Shown piece by piece: positions 56,959-64,000 of a stretch of 64,000 nucleotides of DNA. Made by a program: the position numbers and the translations under genes. The notes beneath the pieces were generated by a model, which had not been told where the DNA came from, searched no databases, and saw nothing but the letters and a program-made list of their open reading frames with translations. Source of the stretch: E44-bin89 sp034409565 (GTDB taxonomy: Bacteria > Chloroflexota > Dehalococcoidia > Dehalococcoidales > RBG-16-60-22); contig DAOUMS010000016.1 in assembly GCA_034409565.1 (NCBI GenBank), positions 62,001 through 126,000 of the forward strand, read 5' to 3'. Numbering within the stretch: the stretch's first letter is position 1; each line of letters opens with the position of its first letter.

Positions 56959-57624
56959 CTAGTTTGCCATGAGGAAAGGATTGAACCTGGTGTCGTAATC
57001 ATAGGTATCAACGGCCTCCCGCTTCTTCACCGAATTGACGATGGCGTAGGTGAGGGGGGTGGCCAGAACTTCGATTAGCGTTTTGGCCAGCCAGTGATAG
57101 AGAATCATGATGGGGACAAAGGACGGCGTGCCGATGAAGGCCACGGTGATGAAGATTGAGGTGTCCAGCCCCTGCCCGATAATTGTCGAGCCGATGGTGC
57201 GACTCCACAGCCAGCGCCCCCGCGTCATAATCTTCATTTTGGCCAGAATGAAGGAGTTGGCAAATTCGCCGGCCAGATAGCCGAGAAATGAGGCCGCCAG
57301 CAACCTTGGCGTATAGCCCAGAATGCGCTGGTAGGCTTCCTGTCCTTCCCAGAAGGGAGCGGCGGGTAATACCTGCCCCACCCAGATGAAGAAGACAAAT
57401 ATAAGGTTGCAGAAAAAGCCGAGCCAGATAACCCGGCGTGCCAGCCGGTAGCCGTAGACCTCGGTGAGGACGTCACCCAGGATGTAGCTCAGGGGGAAAA
57501 TGAAGACGGCCGCCGGTAAAATGAATGGGCCCAGGCTGATAACCTTGACGGCGATAACGTTGGCGGTAATGAGACAGGTAATAAAGAGGGCAATGAATAT
57601 CACCAGTCGGTGCGAGACACTCAT
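56959..57624 (-). CDS. Queuosine precursor transporter (YhhQ/ECF-like, DUF165)
   Basis: A 221-residue membrane protein with about six helices. LITANVIAVKVISLGPFILPAAVFIFPLSYILGDVLTEVYGY (cited in part) and the SFLGYLAGEFANSFILAKMK and TIGSTIIGQGLDTSIFI stretches match the YhhQ/DUF165 family, which imports queuosine precursors such as preQ0. ATG 57624 gives the family start; the frame is open for 33 more codons that overlap corA. It begins 1 base after the corA stop, so the two are coupled. Confidence 0.88.
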   Translation of the reverse strand: MSVSHRLVIFIALFITCLITANVIAVKVISLGPFILPAAVFIFPLSYILGDVLTEVYGYRLARRVIWLGFFCNLIFVFFIWVGQVLPAAPFWEGQEAYQRILGYTPRLLAASFLGYLAGEFANSFILAKMKIMTRGRWLWSRTIGSTIIGQGLDTSIFITVAFIGTPSFVPIMILYHWLAKTLIEVLATPLTYAIVNSVKKREAVDTYDYDTRFNPFLMAN

Positions 57625-57625
57625 G

Positions 57626-58588
57626 TTATATCCAGCGGTGGCGGCGGAAGAATAAGAGCATGCCGCCAATGATGGCCAGGCAGATGAGAAATACGTAGAG
57701 CGCGGAGTAAGGGGAGTTGCCAAACGCTCCCAGAGGGATGTTCATGCCGAAGATGCTCGCCACCACCGTGATGGGCAGTAGAATGGTGGCAATAACGGTC
57801 AGCATACGCATGACCTCGTTGGTGCGGTTGGTGGTCAGCGAGTCGTGCGTATCATTGAGGCCCTCAATGATTTCCTTGTATTCGTCCAGGCCGTCCCATA
57901 TCTTGTCCACGTGGTCCACCGTGTCGCCAAAGTAAACGGCCAGGTCCATCTTGGTAAACCGTCGAATCTTCGGTTCCAGTGTGGCGATGACCGCTCTCAT
58001 CGGCCAGATGGTGCGGCGGAAGGAGATAACGTCGCGCCGCAGGATGGAGATATCTTCAATGGCTCGTGGTATCCGTTTGCTGGCGAAGATATTGTCCTCG
58101 GCCTCTTCGATATTGGCGCTTATCCGGTTCAGAATCGGAATGCAGTAGTCAATAAGCCGGTCAATGATGCGGTAGAGCAGGTATGCAGACCCCTGATTGA
58201 AGTTCTCCTGTCGTGCCTCCTCCTCAAGCTGGCACTCCCGGAAAAGCTTGACCAGCGGCTTGAGGTCGCCTTTGTGCAGCGTAATCAGGTAATTGGCGCC
58301 AATAAACACGGACACCTGGCTGGGGGTGGTTATCCTGGCCTCTTTATTGAATACGGGAAAGTGCAGCACCAGAAACAGGTAGTCCCGGTACTCGTCGATT
58401 TTGGGCCGCTGGATACGGCTGAGACAGTCATCAAGGTCAAGGGGGTGGAAGGGGTAATTTTGGGCCAGGTATTCCGTCTCCCGCTCGGTCGGCTTTTCAA
58501 TGTCGAGCCAGGTCAGGCCATTCCATTCGACCGATTCCATATTCAGTTGTTTGCCCTTTTCTTTGGTATCGGCCTCTCGAACTGCCAT
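57626..58588 (-). CDS. corA: CorA-family magnesium/cobalt transporter
   Basis: A 320-residue CorA-type divalent metal channel. The N-terminal cytoplasmic domain (about 1-250) has long helices; two C-terminal membrane helices flank the GMN selectivity motif (VVASIFGMNIPLG). The end is basic (FFRRHRWI). GGGGG precedes the ATG. It is the first gene of the run that continues with the YhhQ-type transporter. Confidence 0.94.
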   Translation of the reverse strand: MAVREADTKEKGKQLNMESVEWNGLTWLDIEKPTERETEYLAQNYPFHPLDLDDCLSRIQRPKIDEYRDYLFLVLHFPVFNKEARITTPSQVSVFIGANYLITLHKGDLKPLVKLFRECQLEEEARQENFNQGSAYLLYRIIDRLIDYCIPILNRISANIEEAEDNIFASKRIPRAIEDISILRRDVISFRRTIWPMRAVIATLEPKIRRFTKMDLAVYFGDTVDHVDKIWDGLDEYKEIIEGLNDTHDSLTTNRTNEVMRMLTVIATILLPITVVASIFGMNIPLGAFGNSPYSALYVFLICLAIIGGMLLFFRRHRWI

Positions 58589-58651
58589 GACAACCCCCTC
58601 TCCCGCGTTCTCAAGAGCGCAGAAGCATCCGCCCTATTTTACCACAATTCA

Positions 58652-59410
58652 TTAGAAGGTAAACAGGTTAGCACCGCCGCTGACTTCAATTGTCTCTCCG
58701 TTAATGAAGCCTGACTCCTCCGAGGCCAGAAAAGCAAGGACGTTGCTTACCTCCTGTGGGTCGCCCATCCGGCGCATGGGCATGCGCTTGATAATGCGCT
58801 CTTTGAACTCCGGGGTGACCTCAAGGAAGCCACCGGCGTCGAAGACGCCAAGCACCAGGGCGTTGCAGGTGACGCCCTTTCGTGCACCCTCCAGTGCTGC
58901 CGTCTTGGTCAGGCCGATGAGGCCCGCCTTGGTCGCGGCATAGCTGCACTGCCCCATGCCCCCCTGGGTACCGGTAATGGAGGAAATATTGATGATGCGA
59001 CCCCAGCCGCGCTCGACCATGCCCGGCAGGCAGCATTTGATGGTGTTGAAGGCTCCCGTCAGGTTGACGGACAGGTCGCGGTCCCAGTCTTTTTTCTCCG
59101 TATTGACAATGGTGGCCGCCCGCACGATGCCAGAAGCAGCGTTATTGACCAGGATTGCCACGGGGCCAAGTACCTCCTCTATCTGTCTTATTCCCGTTTG
59201 CACGTCATCCGGTTCCGCCACGTCCATTTTAATGGCCACGGTGTTCCTTCCTAGGTCCTGTATTTGCCTGGCCACTGCCTCGGCCTTATCCATGCGGGAG
59301 TACCCGCCAACGGCCACGTGACAGCCAGCTCTGGCCAGGGTCAAACAATGCACGCTGCCCAGTCCACCGGAACCGCCGGTGACCAGGGCCACTTTACCAT
59401 CAATAGACAT
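58652..59410 (-). CDS. SDR-family oxidoreductase (3-oxoacyl reductase-like)
   Basis: A 252-residue short-chain dehydrogenase. The cofactor motif VTGGSGGLGSVHC and NNAASG are followed by Ser in ISSITGTQGG and the YxxxK in SYAATKAGLIGLTK. It ends in FINGETIEVSGG. It resembles FabG/PhaB-type 3-oxoacyl reductases. Context with the hbd-like and crotonase genes suggests acyl-CoA metabolism. AAGGATAT precedes the ATG. Last gene of a three-gene minus-strand group. Confidence 0.9.
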   Translation of the reverse strand: MSIDGKVALVTGGSGGLGSVHCLTLARAGCHVAVGGYSRMDKAEAVARQIQDLGRNTVAIKMDVAEPDDVQTGIRQIEEVLGPVAILVNNAASGIVRAATIVNTEKKDWDRDLSVNLTGAFNTIKCCLPGMVERGWGRIINISSITGTQGGMGQCSYAATKAGLIGLTKTAALEGARKGVTCNALVLGVFDAGGFLEVTPEFKERIIKRMPMRRMGDPQEVSNVLAFLASEESGFINGETIEVSGGANLFTF

Positions 59411-59451
59411 ATATCCTTTGCTACCTTTCTAGCTCCGATTTTTCGGAAGCT

Positions 59452-60303
59452 CTATTTATAATCGTAAAAGCCCTTGCCCGTCTTGCGCCCGAGCCAGCCG
59501 GCAGTGACCATCTTCGCCAGCAGGACCGGGGACGCAAACTGGGGATCTTTGAATTCGTCGTACATGGCGTTGCCAATATAGTAAAAGGTATCCAGCCCGA
59601 CCAGGTCCGCCATGGCCAGCGGCCCCATGGGATGGTTCAGGCCGAGCACCATACCATTGTCAATGTCCTCTCTGGTGGCCATCCCTGCTTCCAGCATGCG
59701 GATGGCGTTGAATACCTGCGGCACCATCAGGCGGTTGACGATTAGGCCGGGTGAGTCCGGGGCGGTGATAACAGTCTTGCCCAGTGACCGCCCGAAGTTC
59801 CGGCCGGCTTCCAGAGTCTCCTCACTGGTGGCCACCGTCCTGCCTAACTCCAGCAGTTTCATTACCGGCGGCGGATTGAAGAAGTGCATACCAAGTACCT
59901 TGTCCGGCCGCCTGGCGGCCATGGCCATTTCAATGATGGAAAGGCTCGAGGTGTTGGTGGCCAGGATGGCGTGTTTGGGACACACAGAGTCCAGTTCGGC
60001 AAATATTTTTTTCTTGGTTTCCAGGTTTTCGATGGCCGCCTCGATGACGAGGTCGCAGTCGCCAAAATCTTTCATACTGGTGGTACCCTTGAGTCGCGAG
60101 ATGGTGGCTTCTTTATCCTGCGGGGTGATTCTCTCCTTCTCCACCGCTCTGGCCAGTACCGAGTCGATTTTGGTCAGGCCCTTGCTTAACAGTTCCTCGT
60201 TTACCTCGGAAACGGTGACTTGGTAGCCGGACTGGGCGCACACCTGAGCGATGCCGCCGCCCATCTGCCCGCAGCCAACGACACCGACCCGTTTAATTTC
60301 CAT
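59452..60303 (-). CDS. 3-hydroxybutyryl-CoA / 3-hydroxyacyl-CoA dehydrogenase
   Basis: A 283-residue single-domain-pair enzyme of the HBD type. NAD motif VGVVGCGQMGGGIAQVCAQSG, the ATNTSSLSI catalytic Ser region, MHFFNPPPVMKLLE (catalytic His), and the C-terminal GLNHPMGPLAMADLVGLD pattern match 3-hydroxybutyryl-CoA dehydrogenase. Either direction (beta-oxidation or butyrate-type synthesis) is possible. It is 21 bases downstream of the crotonase gene. AGGAG precedes the ATG. Confidence 0.94.
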   Translation of the reverse strand: MEIKRVGVVGCGQMGGGIAQVCAQSGYQVTVSEVNEELLSKGLTKIDSVLARAVEKERITPQDKEATISRLKGTTSMKDFGDCDLVIEAAIENLETKKKIFAELDSVCPKHAILATNTSSLSIIEMAMAARRPDKVLGMHFFNPPPVMKLLELGRTVATSEETLEAGRNFGRSLGKTVITAPDSPGLIVNRLMVPQVFNAIRMLEAGMATREDIDNGMVLGLNHPMGPLAMADLVGLDTFYYIGNAMYDEFKDPQFASPVLLAKMVTAGWLGRKTGKGFYDYK

Positions 60304-60324
60304 GGCGCTCCTTTTCCTCCCGCA

Positions 60325-61098
60325 TTATTTGGCCTTGAAGTCAGGCTTTCTTTTTTCCACGAAGGCAGTTGTCCCTTCGGTGAAATCCTCGGTGCTCATC
60401 ACGTAGGCTTCCAGTGCGTTTTCCAGACGCAGACCGTCTTCAAGCGTGAGGCTACTGCCCCTGAGCATTGCCTCCTTGGCCGCCCTGACGGCCAGGGGTC
60501 CGGCCTGACAGATTGTCTCCGCCCATTCCCGGGCCGTGGACATCACCGCCTCTGGAGGGACGACCGTGTTGACCAGGCCGATGCGGTACGCTTCCTGGGC
60601 GTCAATCGGTTTACCCATGAGCAGCAGTTCCGCCGCCTTGCAGGCTGGGGCCATTCTGGGCAGTCTCTGGGTGGCTCCCCAGCCCGGTATCAGTCCCAGG
60701 GCTACTTCCGGCGAGCCAAAGCGGGCTTTTTCCGAGGCGATGCGCAGGTCGCAGGCCAGCGCGATTTCCAGACCGCCCCCCAGCGCTATCCCGTTTATGG
60801 CGGCGATGAGCGGCTTCCACAGTTCGAGGCCGCGCATGGGGGTAGCCGGCATTGCCCAGGGATGCTGATGCAGGTTTTCCTTCAGGAAGGGCAGCATATC
60901 TTTGATATCGGCGCCGGCGCAGAAGGCGCGGTCCCCGGCACCGGTGATTATGCCCACCCAAAGTCCGTCGTCATCACGGAAATCTACCATCGCCTCGTGC
61001 AGTTCTCGCGCCGTCTGCACATTGATGGAGTTCAGTGCGTCCGGGCGGTTGATGGTGAAGATGGCGATTTTGCCTTCTTTCTGATAGTCAATATTCAC
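60325..61098 (-). CDS. Enoyl-CoA hydratase / crotonase
   Basis: A 257-residue crotonase. The oxyanion-hole segments GDRAFCAGADIKDML and NGIALGGGLEIALACDLRIA, and the catalytic Glu region FGSPEVALGLIPGWGATQRL are intact, so this is a true hydratase candidate. It starts at GTG with AAGGAG upstream. First gene of the crotonase-hbd-SDR group. A TTGACG-N17-TAAAAT promoter lies about 150 bases upstream. Confidence 0.93.
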   Translation of the reverse strand: MNIDYQKEGKIAIFTINRPDALNSINVQTARELHEAMVDFRDDDGLWVGIITGAGDRAFCAGADIKDMLPFLKENLHQHPWAMPATPMRGLELWKPLIAAINGIALGGGLEIALACDLRIASEKARFGSPEVALGLIPGWGATQRLPRMAPACKAAELLLMGKPIDAQEAYRIGLVNTVVPPEAVMSTAREWAETICQAGPLAVRAAKEAMLRGSSLTLEDGLRLENALEAYVMSTEDFTEGTTAFVEKRKPDFKAK

Positions 61099-61246
61099 CT
61101 CAGGTCTCCTTGCCTTTATTCACGAGTAATTTTGCGCGCGCAGGTTTGTGCTGAACTGGTAGCTGGTTCAAAACATCACCTCTCTTCAGGCGAGGCCTCT
61201 TTGTCTGGAGGCTGGTTTTGCCTCAGGGGGATTTCGCTTCGTGCCG

Positions 61247-61275
61247 ATTTTAACAGAAGCCTTGGGCAGCGTCAA
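61247..61275 (-). promoter_or_regulatory. Promoter of the crotonase-hbd-SDR group
   Basis: Minus-strand TTGACG, a 17-base spacer, then TAAAAT with an extended TG. The transcript leader of about 140 bases (61099-61240) holds GAGGC/GCCTC hairpins; no known riboswitch was recognised. Confidence 0.65.
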
Positions 61276-61296
61276 GGAGGCTACTGCCATCGGCAG

Positions 61297-61326
61297 TTGC
61301 GGTTTTTCCTGCCGTTGTGCTATAAT
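61297..61326 (+). promoter_or_regulatory. Promoter of the tup operon
   Basis: TTGCGG at 61297, an 18-base spacer, and an extended -10 TGC-TATAAT (hexamer 61321-61326). Predicted start near 61333, about 35 bases before the riboswitch-like element. Confidence 0.6.
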
Positions 61327-61365
61327 CACCGCCAGAAAAGAATATAGGTTTTCTTTCTCCGAGCC

Positions 61366-61452
61366 TGTTCTCCTAAGGGCATCAGCCTATGGGGACTGGC
61401 CGATAGGGTATCGCGGGAAACGGCGGTGCCTCCCGTATTTGGAAAGGAGAGA
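61366..61452 (+). promoter_or_regulatory. Putative molybdenum/tungsten cofactor riboswitch (Moco/Tuco-like)
   Basis: A compact folded leader. P1 pairs TCTCCT (61369-61374) with AGGAGA (61445-61450). Inside are AAGGGCATCAGCC (GGC/GCC hairpin), GGGGACTGG, a CGATA-GGG-TATCG hairpin (61401-61413), GGGAAAC, and GCCTCCC pairing back to GGGGA. The order CTCC / AAGGC / GGGGACTGG / GGGAAAC / GCCTCCC / GGAAAGGAG agrees with my memory of the Moco RNA motif. It precedes a tungstate transporter, the expected context. It cannot be scored against a covariance model here. Confidence 0.65.
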
Positions 61453-61597
61453 TTATTTTGTTTCTGAAATCACGTGGTAGCTTTATCACTTACCCCAAGT
61501 CTCGAATTACCTTCTTGCTTTCCCGCCTTTTTTGCGTTATCCGTGCACCGCCCGGCATGAAAAACACGCTGGTATATTTTAATGGAGGTGCATAAAA

Positions 61598-62497
61598 TTG
61601 AAGTTCAATCGAAAAATGAGAATTAAAATAATCAGTTTTTCTATCGCGCTACTTATTCTGGTTATCTCGGTGATGGGCGTTATCGGCTGTGCCAGGCCCG
61701 GTGAGGCAGCACCGCTGCCGCCCGCGCAGAGGCTTAGGGTGGCGACCACCACCAGCCTCTATGACACCGGCCTCTGGGGTTACTTGGAGCCAATGTTCGA
61801 GGAGCAGTACGGCGTGGAACTGGACGTCATGTATGCCGGCACCGGCAAGGCGCTGGAGTATGGCCAGAGGGGCGACGTGGATATCATCACCGTCCATTCC
61901 AAAGCCCGTGAGGAACAATTCATTGCTGACGGTTACGGGGTGGCGAGGGTACCCTTTGCCTACAACTATTTCCTTATTGTTGGCCCACCGGGCGACCCGG
62001 CTGGCATCAAAGGCATGCTTCCCGAAGAGGCTTTCAAGAAGCTGATGGAGACCGGCAGCGGCAGCTTTGTTTCCCGCGGCGATGGTTCCGGCACGCACTC
62101 CAAGGAGAAGAGTATCTGGAAAGGGGCTGGCTATGAATATGAGGCCGTCCAGCAGGCGGGTAAATGGTATATCGAAGCGGGGGCCGGTATGGGGCCAACA
62201 CTGATGATGGCCAGCGAGAAGCAGGGCTATACCCTGACCGATATGGGCACCTATCTGGCCTATACGGGTAAGCTTGAGCTGGTACCCATCGTGGACAAAG
62301 GTGATATACTGCTCAATGTCTATTCCGCCATTGCGGTAAACCCGGAAAAGGTTAAGGGAGTAAAAATTGACATGGCCAATAATCTGATAGGCTTTCTTAC
62401 TTCACCTGAAATTCAGGAGCTAATCGGTAAATATGGCGTTGAGGAGTATGGGATGCAGCTGTTTACTCCCTGCGCCGGTGCCGAGCCAACCCAGTAG
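61598..62497 (+). CDS. tupA: Tungstate ABC transporter, substrate-binding lipoprotein
   Basis: A 299-residue TupA-type periplasmic binding protein. A signal peptide with membrane helix (about 8-30) ends in a lipobox (VIGC), so it is probably a lipoprotein. Mature signature RVATTTSLYDTGLWGYLEP, the TGKALEYGQRGDVDIITVHSKA stretch, and SRGDGSGTHSKEKSIWK match TupA rather than ModA. It starts at TTG with GGAGGTG seven bases upstream. Uptake of tungstate suits tungsto-enzymes such as aldehyde:ferredoxin oxidoreductases or formate dehydrogenases. Confidence 0.92.
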   Translation: MKFNRKMRIKIISFSIALLILVISVMGVIGCARPGEAAPLPPAQRLRVATTTSLYDTGLWGYLEPMFEEQYGVELDVMYAGTGKALEYGQRGDVDIITVHSKAREEQFIADGYGVARVPFAYNYFLIVGPPGDPAGIKGMLPEEAFKKLMETGSGSFVSRGDGSGTHSKEKSIWKGAGYEYEAVQQAGKWYIEAGAGMGPTLMMASEKQGYTLTDMGTYLAYTGKLELVPIVDKGDILLNVYSAIAVNPEKVKGVKIDMANNLIGFLTSPEIQELIGKYGVEEYGMQLFTPCAGAEPTQ

Positions 62498-62515
62498 TTA
62501 CAGGTTTGAAGACGG

Positions 62516-63202
62516 ATGGTTGAACTGTGGCACGGCCTGGTCAAGGCCGTAGAGCTTATCGTCACACTTGACCCGGAGGTGATGGAGATAGCGGGGAGGT
62601 CGCTGAGAATCTCGGTGACCTCCGCTATTCTCGCCTCCCTTATCTGTCTGCCTCTGGCCAATCTAATCCATTTCCACCAGTTCCGGGGTAAAAGGTTCCT
62701 CATCAGTTTGATACAGACTTTCTACAGCGTACCCACCGTTGCTGTTGGGCTATTTGTCTTTGTGTTCCTTTCGCGGGCAGGGCCACTGGGCTGGCTGGGG
62801 CTGCTTTTCTCCCCGACTGCCATAGTAATTGGCCAGATGTTGCTGATAACGCCGATACTGCTCGGGCTGACCATCTCCGCTCTCCGTGGGGTGGACCGAG
62901 CGCTCATTGACACGGCGCGGTCGCTGGGAGCCAGCGGCTTTCAAATGGCGCTGGTCACCTTGCGTGAGGCCAGATTTGCCGTCATGGCGGCGGTAATTAT
63001 GGCTTTTGGCCGGGCCATCTCCGAGGTGGGCATTTCCCTCATGGTGGGGGGCAATATCCGCGGTTTCACCCGGGTCATCACCACGGCCATCTCCTTGGAG
63101 ACACAAAAGGGCGAACTGGAACTGTCCATAGCGCTGGGTATTATCCTGATTTCGATTGCCCTTATCGTCAATATCATTCTGAACCGGGTGCAGCAGAGGT
63201 AG
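62516..63202 (+). CDS. tupB: Tungstate ABC transporter, permease
   Basis: A 228-residue permease with about five membrane helices. The cytoplasmic EAA-like loop (DTARSLGASGFQMALVTLREA) contacts the ATPase. TFYSVPTVAVGLFVF and EVGISLMVGGNIRGFTRVITTAI fit TupB/CysT-type permeases. The ribosome site is weak (AGGT), and the start lies 18 bases after tupA. The gene is followed 3 bases later by tupC. Confidence 0.92.
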   Translation: MVELWHGLVKAVELIVTLDPEVMEIAGRSLRISVTSAILASLICLPLANLIHFHQFRGKRFLISLIQTFYSVPTVAVGLFVFVFLSRAGPLGWLGLLFSPTAIVIGQMLLITPILLGLTISALRGVDRALIDTARSLGASGFQMALVTLREARFAVMAAVIMAFGRAISEVGISLMVGGNIRGFTRVITTAISLETQKGELELSIALGIILISIALIVNIILNRVQQR

Positions 63203-63205
63203 GCC

Positions 63206-64000
63206 ATGGCTTTAATTGAGGTAATCAATTTATATCAGCGCTACGGCGAGCAGGCCATCTTGAATAATATCAATCTCGGTATTGAGCGGGGTGAGGTGTT
63301 TGCCCTGATTGGCCCCACCGGTGCCGGCAAGACCACGCTGCTGCGCCTGATAGACCTGATAGATGAGCCGACCTCTGGGAAGATAATTTTCGATGGTGCG
63401 AATACGGCGGCACCGGCTAAAATGCGGCTCGCCATGCGACGGCGCATGGCGTTTGTGCTGCAGAAGCCGGTTGTCTTTAACCTTAGCGTTCAGGATAACA
63501 TCGCCTGCGCGTTGAGGTGGCGGGGATTCAGGGGAAGCAGGCTGAAAAAGAAGGTAAACCATATCATTGATGTTGTCGGCCTGTCTGATTACCATGACCG
63601 GAATGCCAGGCACCTTTCCGGTGGCGAGGTGCAGCGGGTGGCTATCGCCCGAGCGATGGCTACTGAACCGGAAGTCCTGCTGCTGGATGAGCCAATGGCC
63701 AACCTGGACCCGCTTTCGGCAGCCAGAATCGAGGAGCTTATCAGCAGCATTATAAAGAGCTACGCGGCCACCATTGTTATGGCGACGCATGACCTGTCGC
63801 AGGGTCAGCGCCTTGCCGACCGTATAGGCGTGCTGATGAACGGGGAACTGTTGCAGACCGGAAGCGCCAGGGACGTTTTTACCTTGCCGCGCAATAAGGA
63901 AGTGGCCGAGTTTGTCGGCGTGGAGAACATTATCGACGGCAGAATCGTGTCCAGTGAGGATAACGTTGTCACCATCGAAAGTGGGGGCAGGTCTATAGAA
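63206..64000 (+). CDS. tupC: Tungstate ABC transporter, ATPase, 3'-truncated by the window edge
   Basis: The visible 265 codons hold a full ABC domain: Walker A LIGPTGAGKTTLLRL, the Q-loop FVLQKPVVF, signature LSGGEVQRVAIARAM, Walker B VLLLDEPMANLD and the H-loop MATHDLSQ. After about residue 230 a TOBE/Mop-like region begins (VENIIDGRIVSSEDNVVTIESG), which in ModC-type ATPases binds oxyanions. The frame is open to the right edge, so the end is missing. Confidence 0.93.
   Translation, partial: MALIEVINLYQRYGEQAILNNINLGIERGEVFALIGPTGAGKTTLLRLIDLIDEPTSGKIIFDGANTAAPAKMRLAMRRRMAFVLQKPVVFNLSVQDNIACALRWRGFRGSRLKKKVNHIIDVVGLSDYHDRNARHLSGGEVQRVAIARAMATEPEVLLLDEPMANLDPLSAARIEELISSIIKSYAATIVMATHDLSQGQRLADRIGVLMNGELLQTGSARDVFTLPRNKEVAEFVGVENIIDGRIVSSEDNVVTIESGGRSIE

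Noticed and set aside
61241..61480. A 79-codon plus-strand reading frame upstream of tupA
   Set aside because: It spans the tup promoter and the riboswitch-like structure and has no ribosome site.
1..64000. CRISPR arrays, insertion sequences and prophage
   Set aside because: No repeat-spacer pattern, transposase, integrase or phage structural protein was seen on either strand.

Overview
The window looks like a chromosomal segment of an anaerobic bacterium from the Chloroflexi, most likely class Dehalococcoidia. This is inference from gene content, with no search behind it: the unbroken aroF-aroB-aroD-aroE-aroK-aroA-aroC-pheA-tyrA order, an STT3/AglB-type oligosaccharyltransferase in a bacterium, the anaerobic homocysteine gene set, tungstate uptake, and many single-copy housekeeping genes interleaved with small lineage-type hypotheticals. 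No phage, insertion sequence, CRISPR array or tRNA was seen. Most genes are GC-rich. Short AT-richer islets near 11.4-11.9, 19.4-20.0, 42.4-43.7 and 47.9-48.2 kb hold poorly known genes.

Layout. 0-16 kb: the 3' two-thirds of dnaE, radC, a three-gene membrane cluster, hpf, comF, thpR, an amidohydrolase, rplY, ltaE, a DUF362/dCMP deaminase/UPF0200 group, cca, a transglutaminase-like protein, ispE, rsmA and a large SRP RNA. 16-23 kb: a phosphoesterase; the DUF39 / NIL-ferredoxin / UPF0280 homocysteine operon; an orphan; thiL; a hotdog-HAD fusion; ndk; rsfS. 23-32 kb: the aromatic amino acid operon behind a leader-peptide attenuator. 32-39 kb: STT3, rho and pyrG on the minus strand, then prs on the plus strand. 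39-45 kb: a DUF2007 protein, secA, and an accessory islet with an EVE-nuclease-like protein and an orphan PolX-type HhH domain. 45-53 kb: valS, coaBC, coaX, nnr and an Fe-S aldo/keto reductase. 53-58 kb: DUF1893, KDG kinase, KDPG aldolase, small zinc proteins, an MBL hydrolase, a queuosine-precursor-type transporter and a CorA. 58-61 kb: SDR, 3-hydroxyacyl-CoA dehydrogenase and enoyl-CoA hydratase. 61-64 kb: a Moco/Tuco-like riboswitch followed by tupABC, cut by the right edge.

The most notable regulatory feature is at 23.1-23.3 kb. A strong promoter is followed by a 27-codon leader peptide holding ten consecutive aromatic codons (YYYFYYYFFW). A 10-base segment just after that run is perfectly complementary to the 5' part of a downstream intrinsic terminator. 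This is the layout of ribosome-stalling attenuation, and it sits ahead of the whole shikimate-Phe-Tyr pathway. A second recurrent signal is a TATAAT-like box 6-10 bases before start codons that lack Shine-Dalgarno sequences, which suggests leaderless or near-leaderless transcripts for at least seven genes.
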